The notes beneath the pieces were generated by a model. That model did not search any database and had not been told where the DNA came from. It saw nothing but the letters and a program-made list of their open reading frames with translations. Positions 32,481 to 42,805 of a stretch of 53,336 bases of DNA are shown piece by piece (positions within the stretch are counted from its first letter, which is position 1; every line of letters begins with the position of its first letter). The position numbers and the translations under genes were made by a program. Source of the DNA: Asterionellopsis glacialis (lineage: Eukaryota; Bacillariophyta; Plagiogrammaphyceae; Rhaphoneidales; Asterionellopsidaceae); assembly GCA_014885115.2 (NCBI GenBank), contig WKLE02000541.1, forward strand, positions 948 to 54,283, read 5' to 3'.

Positions 32481-33146
32481 ATGACAGAGCCTGGATCGGA
32501 TGCAGCGGCGCAGCTGCAAGAATATCAAACACAATTAACAGACGTTATCGAGCTTCTGAAAGCGTCTCCGGAGGATGACTCGTTGTTGTCTTTGAAAAAT
32601 GATTTAGAGGAGCTAATTTCGATAACTCGGTCTTCAACTTCTGAACCGGCAGACAATCAAGATGCCCCAATACCACTAGAGCAGACTAAAGATGAATCAT
32701 CTTCTACTCCAGCCGATAATGAAATACCGTTTGCACAAGCTCCACTTCCTCCGCCACCATCAGAAGGTACAAACGATACTGCGAGCACTACAACTGCCGC
32801 CGGAACGGATGCAGCCGCTACTCAATCAACAAAAAAGAAAAAGTTGAAAGTGAAAGATTTTGAGGTACCGGAGCATTTGATACCATTAGACTCTGATACT
32901 GAAGCCGAGAAGAATAAGAAACGCCGTGCTATTAAAGCACTCAAAAATAAATGGAGAGAGAAAAAGAAGGCGGCGGAATCGACTAAAAAGCAGCAATCGT
33001 GGCAAAGTTTTCAATCCAAAACAAAAAAGAAACGGAAGGACAAAAGCATTTTTGCTACTCAAGATGGTGTAAATGCTAAGGTTGGGGTAATTTCTGCTGG
33101 GAGTATGACTAATTTTGGGGAGCGAAAGAGACATAAGCATGCCTAA
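32481..33146 (+). CDS. SPF30/SMNDC1-like splicing factor lacking the Tudor domain
   Basis: 221 residues from the ATG at 32481, single exon. The N-terminus (LQEYQTQLTDVIELL, then SLKNDLEELISITRS) is the helical start of SPF30-type proteins. The C-terminal third matches the family tail: IPLDSDTEAEKNKKRRAIK, KWREKKK, QQSWQSFQSKTKKK and SIFATQDGVNAKVGVISAG. In the known family a Tudor domain between these parts binds dimethyl-arginine on Sm proteins. Here that position holds about 75 residues of Pro/Ala/Thr/Ser-rich linker with no Tudor strands, and the open frame is unbroken. The protein presumably still joins the spliceosome through its tail. Loss of Tudor binding is an inference. Confidence 0.75.
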   Translation: MTEPGSDAAAQLQEYQTQLTDVIELLKASPEDDSLLSLKNDLEELISITRSSTSEPADNQDAPIPLEQTKDESSSTPADNEIPFAQAPLPPPPSEGTNDTASTTTAAGTDAAATQSTKKKKLKVKDFEVPEHLIPLDSDTEAEKNKKRRAIKALKNKWREKKKAAESTKKQQSWQSFQSKTKKKRKDKSIFATQDGVNAKVGVISAGSMTNFGERKRHKHA

Positions 33147-34168
33147 TTTTGCTTGAACTGAATACGGCATGATATCGCATACACACTTTTTAATTAGTTG
33201 ACAAAATTCTTTCTTTTACGCAAGCCTATCTAGTATGTAATTTTTTTTATGTTATCTCGTTCTTCTCGTAAGTTTAGAAAAGAGAACGTTTTGTCCGAGC
33301 AAAGAAGTGACAGAAGAGGATTTTTATGATAAAATGCATCAGGACAAATAGTTGTTGATTTTCTCAAAAAAATTAGTGTTCAATCTGTCGTGTAGATCAT
33401 TTTTTCATAGAACCCATGCAGTATAAGCCTCTNNNNNNNNNNNNNNNNNNNNNNNNNNGAAATACCATGGCTTGTGCCACGGGCCTTCACATTTTTGTTT
33501 TGTTTTTCTGTCGGTAGGATAGGGTTTAGGTTAGGGTTTGGGTCCTATTTCATACCGTACAGGTACCTAGTTCGTGTACGGCACAAATTACAGTACTTTA
33601 GAAACTGCAGTTTTATGTACTTGAGACATTCAATATGGGAGAAGGATAACTCAGGTTTTTTAAGGACAAGTTGTTAGTTTCATTCGGACCAGCTATTTAT
33701 TTTAGCTGGTATCTCAGTACGGTACTGTACATTCGAGTCGTACAAGGAAGATTGAACCAAGAAGTTATTCTTATTTATTCTTTTGATAATTAGATTTGGC
33801 GATAAAACTAACCAGAGAATGAAATTCAGGGAGTATTTATGGATACCAGAGATTATGACTAGGACCTACCCTGACCTACCTGGTAAGGGGAGCTGTGAGA
33901 AGACTCGTGAATGGGAAGAGGGCGAGTTTCAGTCCTGAACGAAAATTTCAAATTGCATGCGTTGAGTCGGATGTCTAGTCTCCTTCACTAAGTTCTGGCG
34001 ATCTTGTTGAGATCTTGGAACTTTTTTCATCGGCGCACCTCCTGAAGGAAATTTTATCTCAGTATAACAGACTCAATTTTGAAAAAACGACTGAATGGGG
34101 AAACTACATCAACTCGAAATGCGCATTATTGTCTCAGGTTCCTCCTGAAGAAAATCGCTTTTGACAAG
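33147..34168. other. Intergenic region with assembly gap
   Basis: No gene seen. Contains the N-gap, a telomere-like TTTAGG/TTAGGG stretch (33519-33540), and GTACC/CCTGG motifs at 33556-33568, 33719-33730 and 33866-33884. The reading frame upstream of the LRR gene (34079-34168) has no ATG of its own. Confidence 0.4.
33433..33458. other. Assembly gap (26 N)
   Basis: A run of 26 undetermined bases. The true gap length is unknown. Confidence 1.
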
Positions 34169-36496
34169 ATGAAATTTTTCTCCCATGGCGCGTTGCTTGT
34201 AATTGCCGCTCTGGTGGAGATCAAATCGATATGGGCAGAGTCGACAATAGAATCAGCTGTCTTTCCAGGGCGAAATCTACGACGGAAAAGAAGAAATGCA
34301 AATACAAAGGCTAGAGTAGAAGTCCAGACAGAAAAACAGGTTGCTGACCACATAGCAATTATTGATGAAGATCAAAGGCAGCTTGTTGATCTATGGAAAC
34401 TTGGAACTGAATTCAACAATATTATCGAGGAAGCAGATCATAGCACACAGGAAAGAAATGATGCCAAGATAGAAATTGTCGAAAATGATCATAAAGAACT
34501 TGAATCTGCTTTTGTTCTAGAGGAAATGGATGCAGAACTAGAATTTATGCAAGAAGCTATGGGTTACAGAATGCTAACGTTGTCTTCAATCAGTATGTCA
34601 ATGCCATCAACGCCGTCACCCACAAGGTCACCCCCGACACAACCGCCAACGCGGTCACCCACACAGTCACCCACACAGTCACCCACACAGCCACCAACGG
34701 CGTCGCCTACCCTATCACCGACAAATCCCCCAACTCCTAGTCCTACCCTTGGCACGGACCCACCGACAACCCCAACAGATTGTTTGGACGGCACAACTCG
34801 TGAAGCTTACCTGCTGGGTGTCTTCTCGGAAATTACAGACGAAACGTTGTTGCAAGATGATGGCACCCCTCAGGGAAAGGCTTATGATTGGTTTGTTATT
34901 GATGACACAGAACTTGACGTGTGCACATATCCAACATTGTTGCAACGATATGCTTTGGTTGTGTTGTATTATGCAACCGGTGGGAATGCTTGGACTGACA
35001 AAACGGATTGGTTGAGCGCTAAAAACGAATGCGAATGGTTCGGAATCGAATGTGAAGAAGGGGGTACAATAGTGGAAGAAATTGTACTTGGTAAGTATTG
35101 CTCACTCATTTTATTTATTTTCAGAACGACAATTGTAAACTGGTGATTCCTCATATGTTATGAATGGATTTTTCTTTTTTAGGTAATAACAACCTCGATG
35201 GAACTTTGCCTGAAGAAATTGCAGTATTTGAAGGATTGCATTCACTGCAGCTCTTCGGGAATTTGCTCTCTTCAACCATTCCCCAAGGTATCGGGCAGCT
35301 CTCAAATCTAAAGGTCATTGACTTCGAAGAAAATATGTTGACGGGAGATATTTTTACTCCAGAAATATTAGGTTTGAAGACATTACAGGCTCTTCGACTT
35401 TCATTTAACGAATTTGTAGATGAGATACCACCAGGTATTTCGAGTCTAACAGATCTTCAGGAGCTATGGATCGCAGAAAATACTAATATTCTGGAAAATG
35501 GATCGGTTCAAGGCATAACTGGGACAATTCCTTCAGAGATAGGGATTCTCAAAAACCTGAGTAAGACCAGACCTTCTTTGTCGATTCCAAATGGACATTT
35601 CGTGTATAAATGTACCTCATCTGGTATTTTTTCTTTAATCTTCCTGTCTTTTGTAGCGTCCCTATTATTTTATTCCAACCAATTAGATGGAGCGATTCCT
35701 TCAGAACTTGGATTGGTCACAGACCTGACGTTTCTTCGACTTGAAAGTAATTTCCTTACAGGCAACATTCCGGGTGAACTTTACGCTTTAACACAACTGC
35801 GACAACTTCGGCTGGATACAAACGCATTTAGTGGAACTATATCTGACAGCATTGGGGATCTTGATGTCCTTGAAGACTTGAGACTGAGTCTCAATTTTTT
35901 GACTGGAACAATTCCACAAACAATTTCCAATTTGGTCAACCTAGGTAAGACAACAACAGCTTTTTTCGGTTTTGCTGGCAACGTACCCTCTGTGCACCTT
36001 ACTAATTTACCCTCCTTTTTCATGTTTTTTAGAAAATCTGCTTTTAGACAGCAATGAAATGAATGGGAATTTTCCAAACGCTTTTGCAGATTTTACAACC
36101 CTAGACTTCTTTGACATTTCAGAAAACAATTTCGACGGACCAATCCCTGATACACTTTTTGACATTCCTTCCATCAGAATTGTTTATATGTCGAACAATA
36201 GCTTCACGGGAGAAATTCCTGCCAACTTTGCTTCACCTCCACTGCTAAGAGATTTATTTCTGAATGGAAATAAGCTCAGTGGGCAAGTACCTGAGATTAC
36301 TGAGGTTGAATTGTCTTTGTTGAGTGAGTTATTGCTTCAAGAGAATGATTTCACTGGAGCAATGCCAGATTCAATATGTGCATTACGAGATTCAACAAGG
36401 GGTGTATTAGAAGATCTATGGACAGATTGCGGAGGGGATCAACCTGAGGTACAATGTGACTTTCCAGACTGCTGTAATAGATGTTTTCCAGAGTAG
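34169..36496 (+). CDS. Secreted leucine-rich repeat protein, four exons
   Basis: Exons are 34169-35090, 35183-35560, 35657-35944 and 36033-36496. Introns are 92, 96 and 88 bp with GTAAGT/GTAAGA donors and pyrimidine-rich acceptors, all in phase 1. The joined product has 683 residues. A signal peptide starts at the ATG at 34169 (ALLVIAALVEIKSIWAES). An acidic region with coiled character follows, then a PT-rich linker (SPTQSPTQSPTQPPT, from 12-bp repeats). An LRR cap (WTDKTDWLSAKNECEWFGIEC) precedes about 13 LRRs of the plant-type L..N.L.GTIP.E.G consensus. The C-terminus is Cys-rich (CDFPDCCNRC). There is no membrane helix or kinase, so a secreted or wall-bound recognition or adhesion role is likely. 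Confidence 0.88.
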
Positions 36497-36770
36497 TGAC
36501 ATTCCGTGGAGGTCTCATCTTTAGTTTATTCTACTAGAAGGACTTTTTCTCCGGTTTTGAAGCAAAGTGCTTCAAGTAAAGTACATAAAATGAATTAAAC
36601 GTCGCATTAATTAAGTTACTTGAAAGAGGCTTCATTATAATTTGTTTTGTCATTCTTTTTAGAAAAATTGAGTTTCTGTAGGCGCATCTCTGGGCCTCTA
36701 GGATTGGGACTCAAAGGAGCTAGTGACTGAACGCACGACCCGTTCGAACCAATAATAACATCAAATACTG

Positions 36771-37190
36771 TACCAGGTAGTGCTACCGTATTAAGGATAA
36801 CCTCTCATACCTGGTACAGGTACCCAGGTACGCCACCCGGTAAAGTTAGTACCTGGTAAGATGAGTACGAGGTACGTACCCCAGGTACTGGCTGCATGAC
36901 CTGCTTGGACTACCTGTACAATACCTGTAGCTGTACGGTGCTGGTACATTGCGGGACTAAACATATCCAATATATATATGAGTACCAGTAGTCCTAGTAC
37001 CTGGTACCGGTACCAGGTACAAGGTAAGTACCAGGTACCGAACTGGGCTACTCGTACGTATCAAAAATATAGGTACAATAATAATTTATCTGGTGCTGAC
37101 GTATAATCTTTATATCCGGGGTAGTACCAGTAAGTACAGTAACAGGTACCGTACCTGCTGGTACCTGGTACACAAGAATCCTAGATTTTT
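36771..37190. repeat. Cluster of palindromic GTACC / CCTGGTAC motifs
   Basis: More than a dozen copies of TACCTGGTA, its complement TACCAGGTA, or GGTACC occur in 420 bp. Examples begin at 36771, 36809, 36825, 36850, 36880, 36998, 37009, 37028, 37144 and 37160. Copies occur in both orientations and sometimes share ends. The same motif family appears at lower density in most other intergenic regions of this window. Confidence 0.8.
36997..37020. repeat. Perfect 24-bp palindrome
   Basis: The half-site GTACCTGGTACC is followed directly by its reverse complement GGTACCAGGTAC, with no spacer. It could form a cruciform or bind a dimeric factor twice. Confidence 0.95.
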
Positions 37191-37756
37191 TAGTTGTGCC
37201 CCATACCTGTACTACCATGTACATCGATGCGTGTAAATAATTTATACGTAATGGATGACGTCAGACCGGAAAATTAAGGCAATGAAAAGTGCAAGGAGGT
37301 GCATCTACTGTATTTCGACACGTGGACTTGCAAGCCAGCCAGTCATTGTACGTATTGGTCGTCATTTCGACTTGGACACGGTTAAATCTACTATATATTA
37401 CGTTCCGTATTATGATGGGTATGCCATGTACGGAAAATCACCACGCACCTACCATATTGAACCTGTCTCTAGACATGTCATCTTGTCAGCAGACTTGCAT
37501 TTACTTCCTTTGTCAACGCACCTGGTTATCGCCAATCGGATTCGGACGACAAATGCTTCAACGACTGCCACGAACTCTTTCAGACCTTGTGATTGCACTT
37601 GATTATTCTTTCTTTGAAATTTTCAAGCTGGGTGTCACTTCCTCTAGTAGGACCAAGTGGGTAGTATTATACGACCCAGTCTCCCAATTGACACTTTGCA
37701 CGAAGAACATTGTTGTAAAACCAGCATTGTCGACAACTTCTCAAGCCTTTCAGTTT

Positions 37757-37766
37757 TTATAAAGGT
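37757..37766 (+). promoter_or_regulatory. Possible TATA box
   Basis: A TATAAA-type box sits about 40 bp before the ATG at 37799. Distance to the ATG leaves room for only a short leader, so this is a weak call. Confidence 0.3.
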
Positions 37767-37798
37767 TTCAGCTGTTGTTCTTTCTAATCTTCAACTAT

Positions 37799-38251
37799 AT
37801 GACGGGAGAACGCACCGAAACAGCAGAAAACACGACAAACACCAACGAAGAAATCACAGCAGGTGTCGACAACAACAACAATAATAATAGAGAAGGCGAC
37901 CAATTACAACAAGGAAGCAGTCGTCTATCTTTCGTTTATACTCCGTTTCGTTGGATAGGTCGTGTATTACGTACGGCAATGAATGCAGCAGTCACAATCT
38001 TCGGTCTAGGTGTCGGTGTGGGTTTGATTTTAGGTGATTCTCTCCGTACCGTAGCCGGTGTCAATCCCAACCTAGTAGGACCAGAAGAAGGAAGAACAAC
38101 GTCTGGAGAAGGATCACCATCTACAACAAATGGGCCATCGTGTCCAAGTAGTAGATCAAGAGGAGATAATGGAACTTCATCGTCTATAGAGAATGCATCT
38201 ATACAAGAACCAAATCCGTCAACCGCCGCAGCATTGTTGCCAGCACAGTAG
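37799..38251 (+). CDS. Hypothetical small protein with one hydrophobic segment
   Basis: 150 residues from the ATG at 37799. The N-terminus is polar with an Asn run. One amphipathic-to-hydrophobic stretch (FRWIGRVLRTAMNAAVTIFGLGVGVGL, about residues 51-80) could be a single membrane helix. The last 65 residues are Ser/Thr/Gly/Pro-rich and look disordered. I do not recognise a family. The flanking basic residues before the helix would fit a mitochondrial or ER membrane protein, but nothing decides between these. Confidence 0.5.
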   Translation: MTGERTETAENTTNTNEEITAGVDNNNNNNREGDQLQQGSSRLSFVYTPFRWIGRVLRTAMNAAVTIFGLGVGVGLILGDSLRTVAGVNPNLVGPEEGRTTSGEGSPSTTNGPSCPSSRSRGDNGTSSSIENASIQEPNPSTAAALLPAQ

Positions 38252-38570
38252 TATGCACAGTATTTTTTTGTTAGCGGATTCGGTATAGTGTCTGGGTACA
38301 GTGGAAAGAAAGCTGCACTTTTGTTTCGTATATATTGACAGACTAATTTGATGTAGGCATACCGTAATGTGCAGGTGAAAGTTTGAGATTATTTCTAGTC
38401 ACACGTCGTCCGAATTTGTTTCTGCCTTTAATTTTTAGCATCTCATGTAAATTATAAGCTAAATAAATACATTTTTAAGCACCCTTACCCTTTGAAAATG
38501 CGTCGCACAAGAGAAACTTTCATATCAAAAGAAATCTGATAAGTTACGTTTGCGGTCGACTGGCGACTCT
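38252..38570. other. Short convergent spacer
   Basis: 3' flanks of two convergent genes. AT-rich, with no structure noted. Confidence 0.4.
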
Positions 38571-39491
38571 CTACTTTTCCTTTTTGTCGATCTCTCCAAT
38601 TTCCGGCAGGACACTGTAAATAATATTGAAGCACGTTTCTTTCAATTTTTCTTTCTCTTCATCTCCCTTTACTGGAATCTGTTTGTGTACCGTTACCACT
38701 ACAGGTTCTGACTTTCCACCCCACAATTTATTTAAAGGATACCAATCATTCCATACCGTCATTGGAATGTTTATCGAAACAGGAACTATCGGGGCCTTGT
38801 TTTCTAGTGCAATATTAAAGGCCCCATCCTTGAAGGGTAGCCGTTCTGAAATACGCCTTGTTCCCTGTGGAAATATCATCATGGCCTTACCTGATTGCAG
38901 AGCCTTGTTCGATTTTTCATATAAATCTTGTACACTACTTCTATTCTTTCCCTTTCGCTTTATCCTGATGTGTTGCCCTAGAACCATAGATATTCCAACA
39001 CCTGGTACAAGCGCAATAGATTCTTTTGCAATCCATTTCACTTGCCGACCAAGATGATACACCACAGCAGCATCTGCTTGAGATGAATGATTTACCACAT
39101 ATACGGGAGCTACTTGTGATTCAGGAAAGGAATCAGGAGGTAAGTTTTCTCTACCCACGACTTCTACGGGACCAATGATAGTTGATGTTAAGAATAGTCC
39201 CGAGAGAGGGATTATTATATTCGCTTCCTTTTCAGCAGCATTTCCCATTCCACCTAATAACCATTTTGGTACAATTATTATGGCACCAATAAGGTGAAAT
39301 GACATCCAAAACAAATTTAAAAGGTAAACTTTGATGTACCCAACCAGTGAAAGAGATGGGACTGCATCAGATCTAGCCCAAATTTGTCTCTCCTGGTGTA
39401 CTGCCACCACTGGAACTATACAGACTAAAATTAAGTAAATCTGAACTATGCGCCATACAAATAGCCCAATCATCGCTAGAATGTCGTCCAT
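38571..39491 (-). CDS. 1-acyl-sn-glycerol-3-phosphate acyltransferase (LPAAT, PlsC family)
   Basis: Predicted to acylate lysophosphatidic acid to phosphatidic acid in an internal membrane. 306 residues from the ATG at 39491; the open frame continues upstream without another ATG. Two or three hydrophobic segments (WRIVQIYLILVCIVPVVAV, LLNLFWMSFHLIGAIIIVP) precede the catalytic part. Motif I is NHSSQAD (134-140, the NHX4D catalytic His and Asp). FPQGTR (207-212) is the glycerol-phosphate binding motif III, and KDGAF and PIVPVSI follow. VPGVGI matches motif II. No plastid presequence is seen, so an ER location is more likely. Confidence 0.88.
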   Translation of the reverse strand: MDDILAMIGLFVWRIVQIYLILVCIVPVVAVHQERQIWARSDAVPSLSLVGYIKVYLLNLFWMSFHLIGAIIIVPKWLLGGMGNAAEKEANIIIPLSGLFLTSTIIGPVEVVGRENLPPDSFPESQVAPVYVVNHSSQADAAVVYHLGRQVKWIAKESIALVPGVGISMVLGQHIRIKRKGKNRSSVQDLYEKSNKALQSGKAMMIFPQGTRRISERLPFKDGAFNIALENKAPIVPVSINIPMTVWNDWYPLNKLWGGKSEPVVVTVHKQIPVKGDEEKEKLKETCFNIIYSVLPEIGEIDKKEK

Positions 39492-40335
39492 TGTTACCAA
39501 CAATGCTACGTGAACTCGTAGTGATATCAAAAAAAGTTCCCGTAAAACTACACAATTTTCGAAAGAGACGAGAAGAACAAGGAAGGAACTCTTGGAAGGC
39601 GAGACAATGCAGTGTAAACTGGGGTCGGCACTAAAGCAACAAGACTGTCTGATGTGGAATAAAACAGATTATATTCCCCAAGATTTTCCGTTGCTGGATT
39701 TGGCTGCTGGTTCCTTGAATAGTCGAAGACACGCCAAAAGTTGTGTCGAATACAAGTAGCCAAGCCTGTTGATTTTGTGTGTCGTTTCAACGATTCCAAT
39801 CCCACTCCGCCAAGCTTACTCCCTTGGTCCGGACAAGGGCGGGAGAGAACAAGACAGGTTGAAGCCGGGGAGTTACTCTGGATCATGCAGAAGAATTGAT
39901 AATGTTGTCTGTCCGTCCCTGTTTGTCTGGCGGCACCCTGTGTTCGGTCTCTACTTGTATACAAAATAACAATAAATCTCTACGTATTAATATAATAAAA
40001 GTAGATTTGACCTCCAGACTACGTAGTTCTACGTTGTAAACAATTTATGGCTCGATTTTTCAACTTTTTCGTGATTTTTTATGAAAAATTGACAACTTGT
40101 GGATGAAAACGAGATGCTGTATTCGATGCCTTACTACCGAACTACTTACGAAAAAAAAGGAGGAGACTTTATGAGGGATAAAAAGATGGCGCCCCTTATT
40201 GAGAGATACTGCAATGCGAAGAAAGAAAAGTCCATGCATTGACGTGGAGACCAAAGACAATCTAACAGAAAAATGCATCATCATCAACTCTAACGCGATC
40301 CATCATTTTCAAATTAATGAATTGTAATAACTACT
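39492..40335. other. Intergenic region, no gene seen
   Basis: Spacer between two minus-strand genes: promoter of the acyltransferase and 3' flank of the aminotransferase fusion. Open frames here (39548-39964, 39769-39969, 40060-40287) lack support. Confidence 0.4.
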
Positions 40336-42805
40336 TTAATCCATTTTTTCTCCAACCTTTGTAACCTTTTTAGTTTTCAAATCCAACTTATACGTGGCGC
40401 TGTGGTCCTTAAAGTCCAAGAACCATTTTGGGTGAATAATGACATACTCGTAAAAATCTAATAGATCGGTGAAGGGGTCAGTCAAAATCTTGAGAAACCA
40501 TGAGATTCCGCGCATCCACCCCCATTCGTGGATGATTTCAACAAAGTGTGGTAAAATCGTGAGCATGGCTACAAGGCTTACGTACTGGTCGGTCCTATCG
40601 AATGCAATGAATTGCAAGTCGATATAAGTATTTGCAAAGTCCCAAATGGGGGTACGGTGGTAAAAGGTCAAGGCTGCTATGATCAAAAATGCTACAGCTG
40701 CCTTCTTGGATCCATCCTTGTGGCCGAATTTGAGCTTTTCAATGTCTCTATCTTGATGTTCATAGAAGAAATGTCCACTCTGACGTACAAAGTGTGTAAG
40801 GAAAAACCATAAACACCCCTTCAATGGTTCGCCAAAGTAAAAGCAATAGGGATAGGCTAACAGAATCATACCAACGCTACTCCAAAAGTGTCCAAATTTA
40901 TTGACGGGGTGGTTGTGACTGACTTCAATGTCAATGTGCTTGTCTTCCATAATTTGATCGTAATAGATTCGCAAAGAAGATGATAAGAATCTGTGCATAA
41001 ATCCTACCATCATGCGCCTTCTACCACCTGAGGATGACGACTCAAAGTAGCCATGGTCTGACATTTTTTGAGCTGCTGCCACAAATTTATCTGCGAGTAC
41101 AATCAAATCAGCTTCAGTGACATCATCATTAAGGTTGAACTTTCCAGTTGAATAATTACCAAGGAAAATACCTTCTGCCATCAAATATTGTGGATAGCGA
41201 CAATTGTAAAAACTACCTTCGAGGTAGTTAATAGAGAAGGTGTTGCTAAAGTTACGAATGCGGACAGGTAACTTTTCAGATTCGAAGCGTTTATTGAGTT
41301 TGCTTGTAAAGTCGTTAAACTTTGTCACCATAGCTTCAAGTTGTAACAAAGTGCTTGTCTTTTTAATCTCTTCCAGGTAAACGTTTGAGGCTACAACGCC
41401 ACCGTACCATGCAGCAAGTGTACCAACAGTCTTGTTAACTTGGAGAAGATATTTCTTATCGTATGTGTTAAGAAATCCTTTCTTTCCAAGAACCATGGAA
41501 AGAGGGTAGCCAGCTGCAATACCCTTACCAAGAATCAAAACATCCTTTACAGTAACCAAAAGAAAAGGAAACGTGAGCAATATATAATCAGTTTGACGCG
41601 AATTCAAAGGAAATAGAAAGTTTAAGCAAACCTCATGCCATGAAAACTATCTCGATACTTACAGGATCAAGGTTTTTACCAGTTTCAGGATGTTTGAAGT
41701 ATCGGAAGGAAAACAATTCAGGTGTTCGAAATGAAAAGTAAATATCGTCCAATACAAAGGCCACCTTGGAAAGATACTTAGTACAGTACTTGCATTTGCT
41801 CTGAAGGCCATGTAACCATTCTGCATATGTATCACGATCGATTTCTTTTCTGTTACGTCCACCCATGGTTAGCTTTTCACCAGGTGGACTGGGTTTGTTA
41901 ATACCGGTAAAGTGCTGCATAGGATTTACAATGACAGCACAAATACGGTAATGGTACTTCTCAATGAATTCAATACTAGCAGGATCGCATTCTTTCAAGA
42001 AAATATGATTCTTGCAATTGAGGTAGTCAACACCCGAAACATGACCATGGTAGGCGGATGTGAAACGGACAATAAAATCCTTGCCGCGGCATGATGATTT
42101 AATATCCTTGAGTGCTGCATCGACAGCCTCAGATCCACTCAACGAATACCGAACTTGATCCATGTTGGTAAGTTGGAGGATGGTGGAAGCATTCTTTTCA
42201 ATTTCAGGATTGAGAGAAGTAGGAGTAAAACGAAGATTTGCTTCTGGCAAAAGCATTCGACGATTAATTTCTTTTTGGATAGGCGCATGGAAGGTATCGA
42301 TTCCAAGTGTTTGAACTGCATCACTACCAACATAGAGAAGTCTTTCGTCATTGGGTAGGACTACCTGATGCATACCAGTCGGTGCAGAACTCTGGTTGGC
42401 TTCTTCTTGCTCTTTATGAACGACACTAGAAACAAAGTTTCGCTTCGCAGGGAATTCCAATTCACGCATCAATGGAATCAATACCTTGGCTAACGCAAAC
42501 CGACAATCGACAAGTTTGGCTGACAAATCAAATCCTCTTTTATTTTCTTTTTCACCACCACTAAGTTTGGATGCAAGGTATTCTTGTCCCTTTCGACGAC
42601 GTTCCAATATTTCATCTGACGGATAATCAAGTTTCAAACTTTCTTCAACTCCTATATCTTTGCCATAATGGATGTAATTCGCAAGGAAGTCAATCACAAA
42701 ATATTTGAAATTACTCTTGGAAAAAAACACCAACTTGGTAGATATCCATTGCCAAACCAATGACGTAAAGATGAATATCAATGCAATCGTCGCGACTTGG
42801 CTCAT
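40336..42805 (-). CDS. Class III aminotransferase fused to a DUF962/Mpo1-like membrane domain, two exons
   Basis: Exon 1 is 42805-41663 and exon 2 is 41544-40336. The 118-bp intron (GTAAGT donor, TACTGTAAAG acceptor) is in phase 0; joined length is 783 residues. A membrane helix lies near residue 5-28. The PLP fold resembles glutamate-1-semialdehyde aminomutase and other class III enzymes: SGSEAVDAALK, SAYHGHVSG, the cofactor Asp in AFVLDDIYFSF, and the Schiff-base Lys at about 388 in LILGKGIAAGYPLS. The intron falls just before this lysine. From about residue 585 a polytopic domain follows (HNHPVNKFGHFW, then RQSGHFFYEH, then PHFVEIIHEWGW) with paired histidines like DUF962/Mpo1, a family acting on 2-hydroxy fatty acids from phytosphingosine. 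Substrate is unknown; a lipid amine or aldehyde is an inference from the fusion. Confidence 0.8.

Larger units (their letters stand above)
36497..37798. other. Intergenic region with dense GTACC/CCTGGTA cluster
   Basis: 36771-37190 is packed with GTACC, CCAGGTA and CCTGGTA motifs, including a perfect 24-bp palindrome (separate entries). Two overlapping plus-strand frames (37255-37602 and 37289-37762) have ATG or near-ATG starts but no protein-like pattern. A TTTATAAAGG box (37757-37766) lies about 35 bp before the next ATG. Confidence 0.5.

Noticed and set aside
37255..37762. Two overlapping plus-strand frames upstream of the 150-residue gene
   Set aside because: Neither has recognisable motifs, and they cannot both be coding. 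They may be promoter or leader DNA of the gene at 37799.
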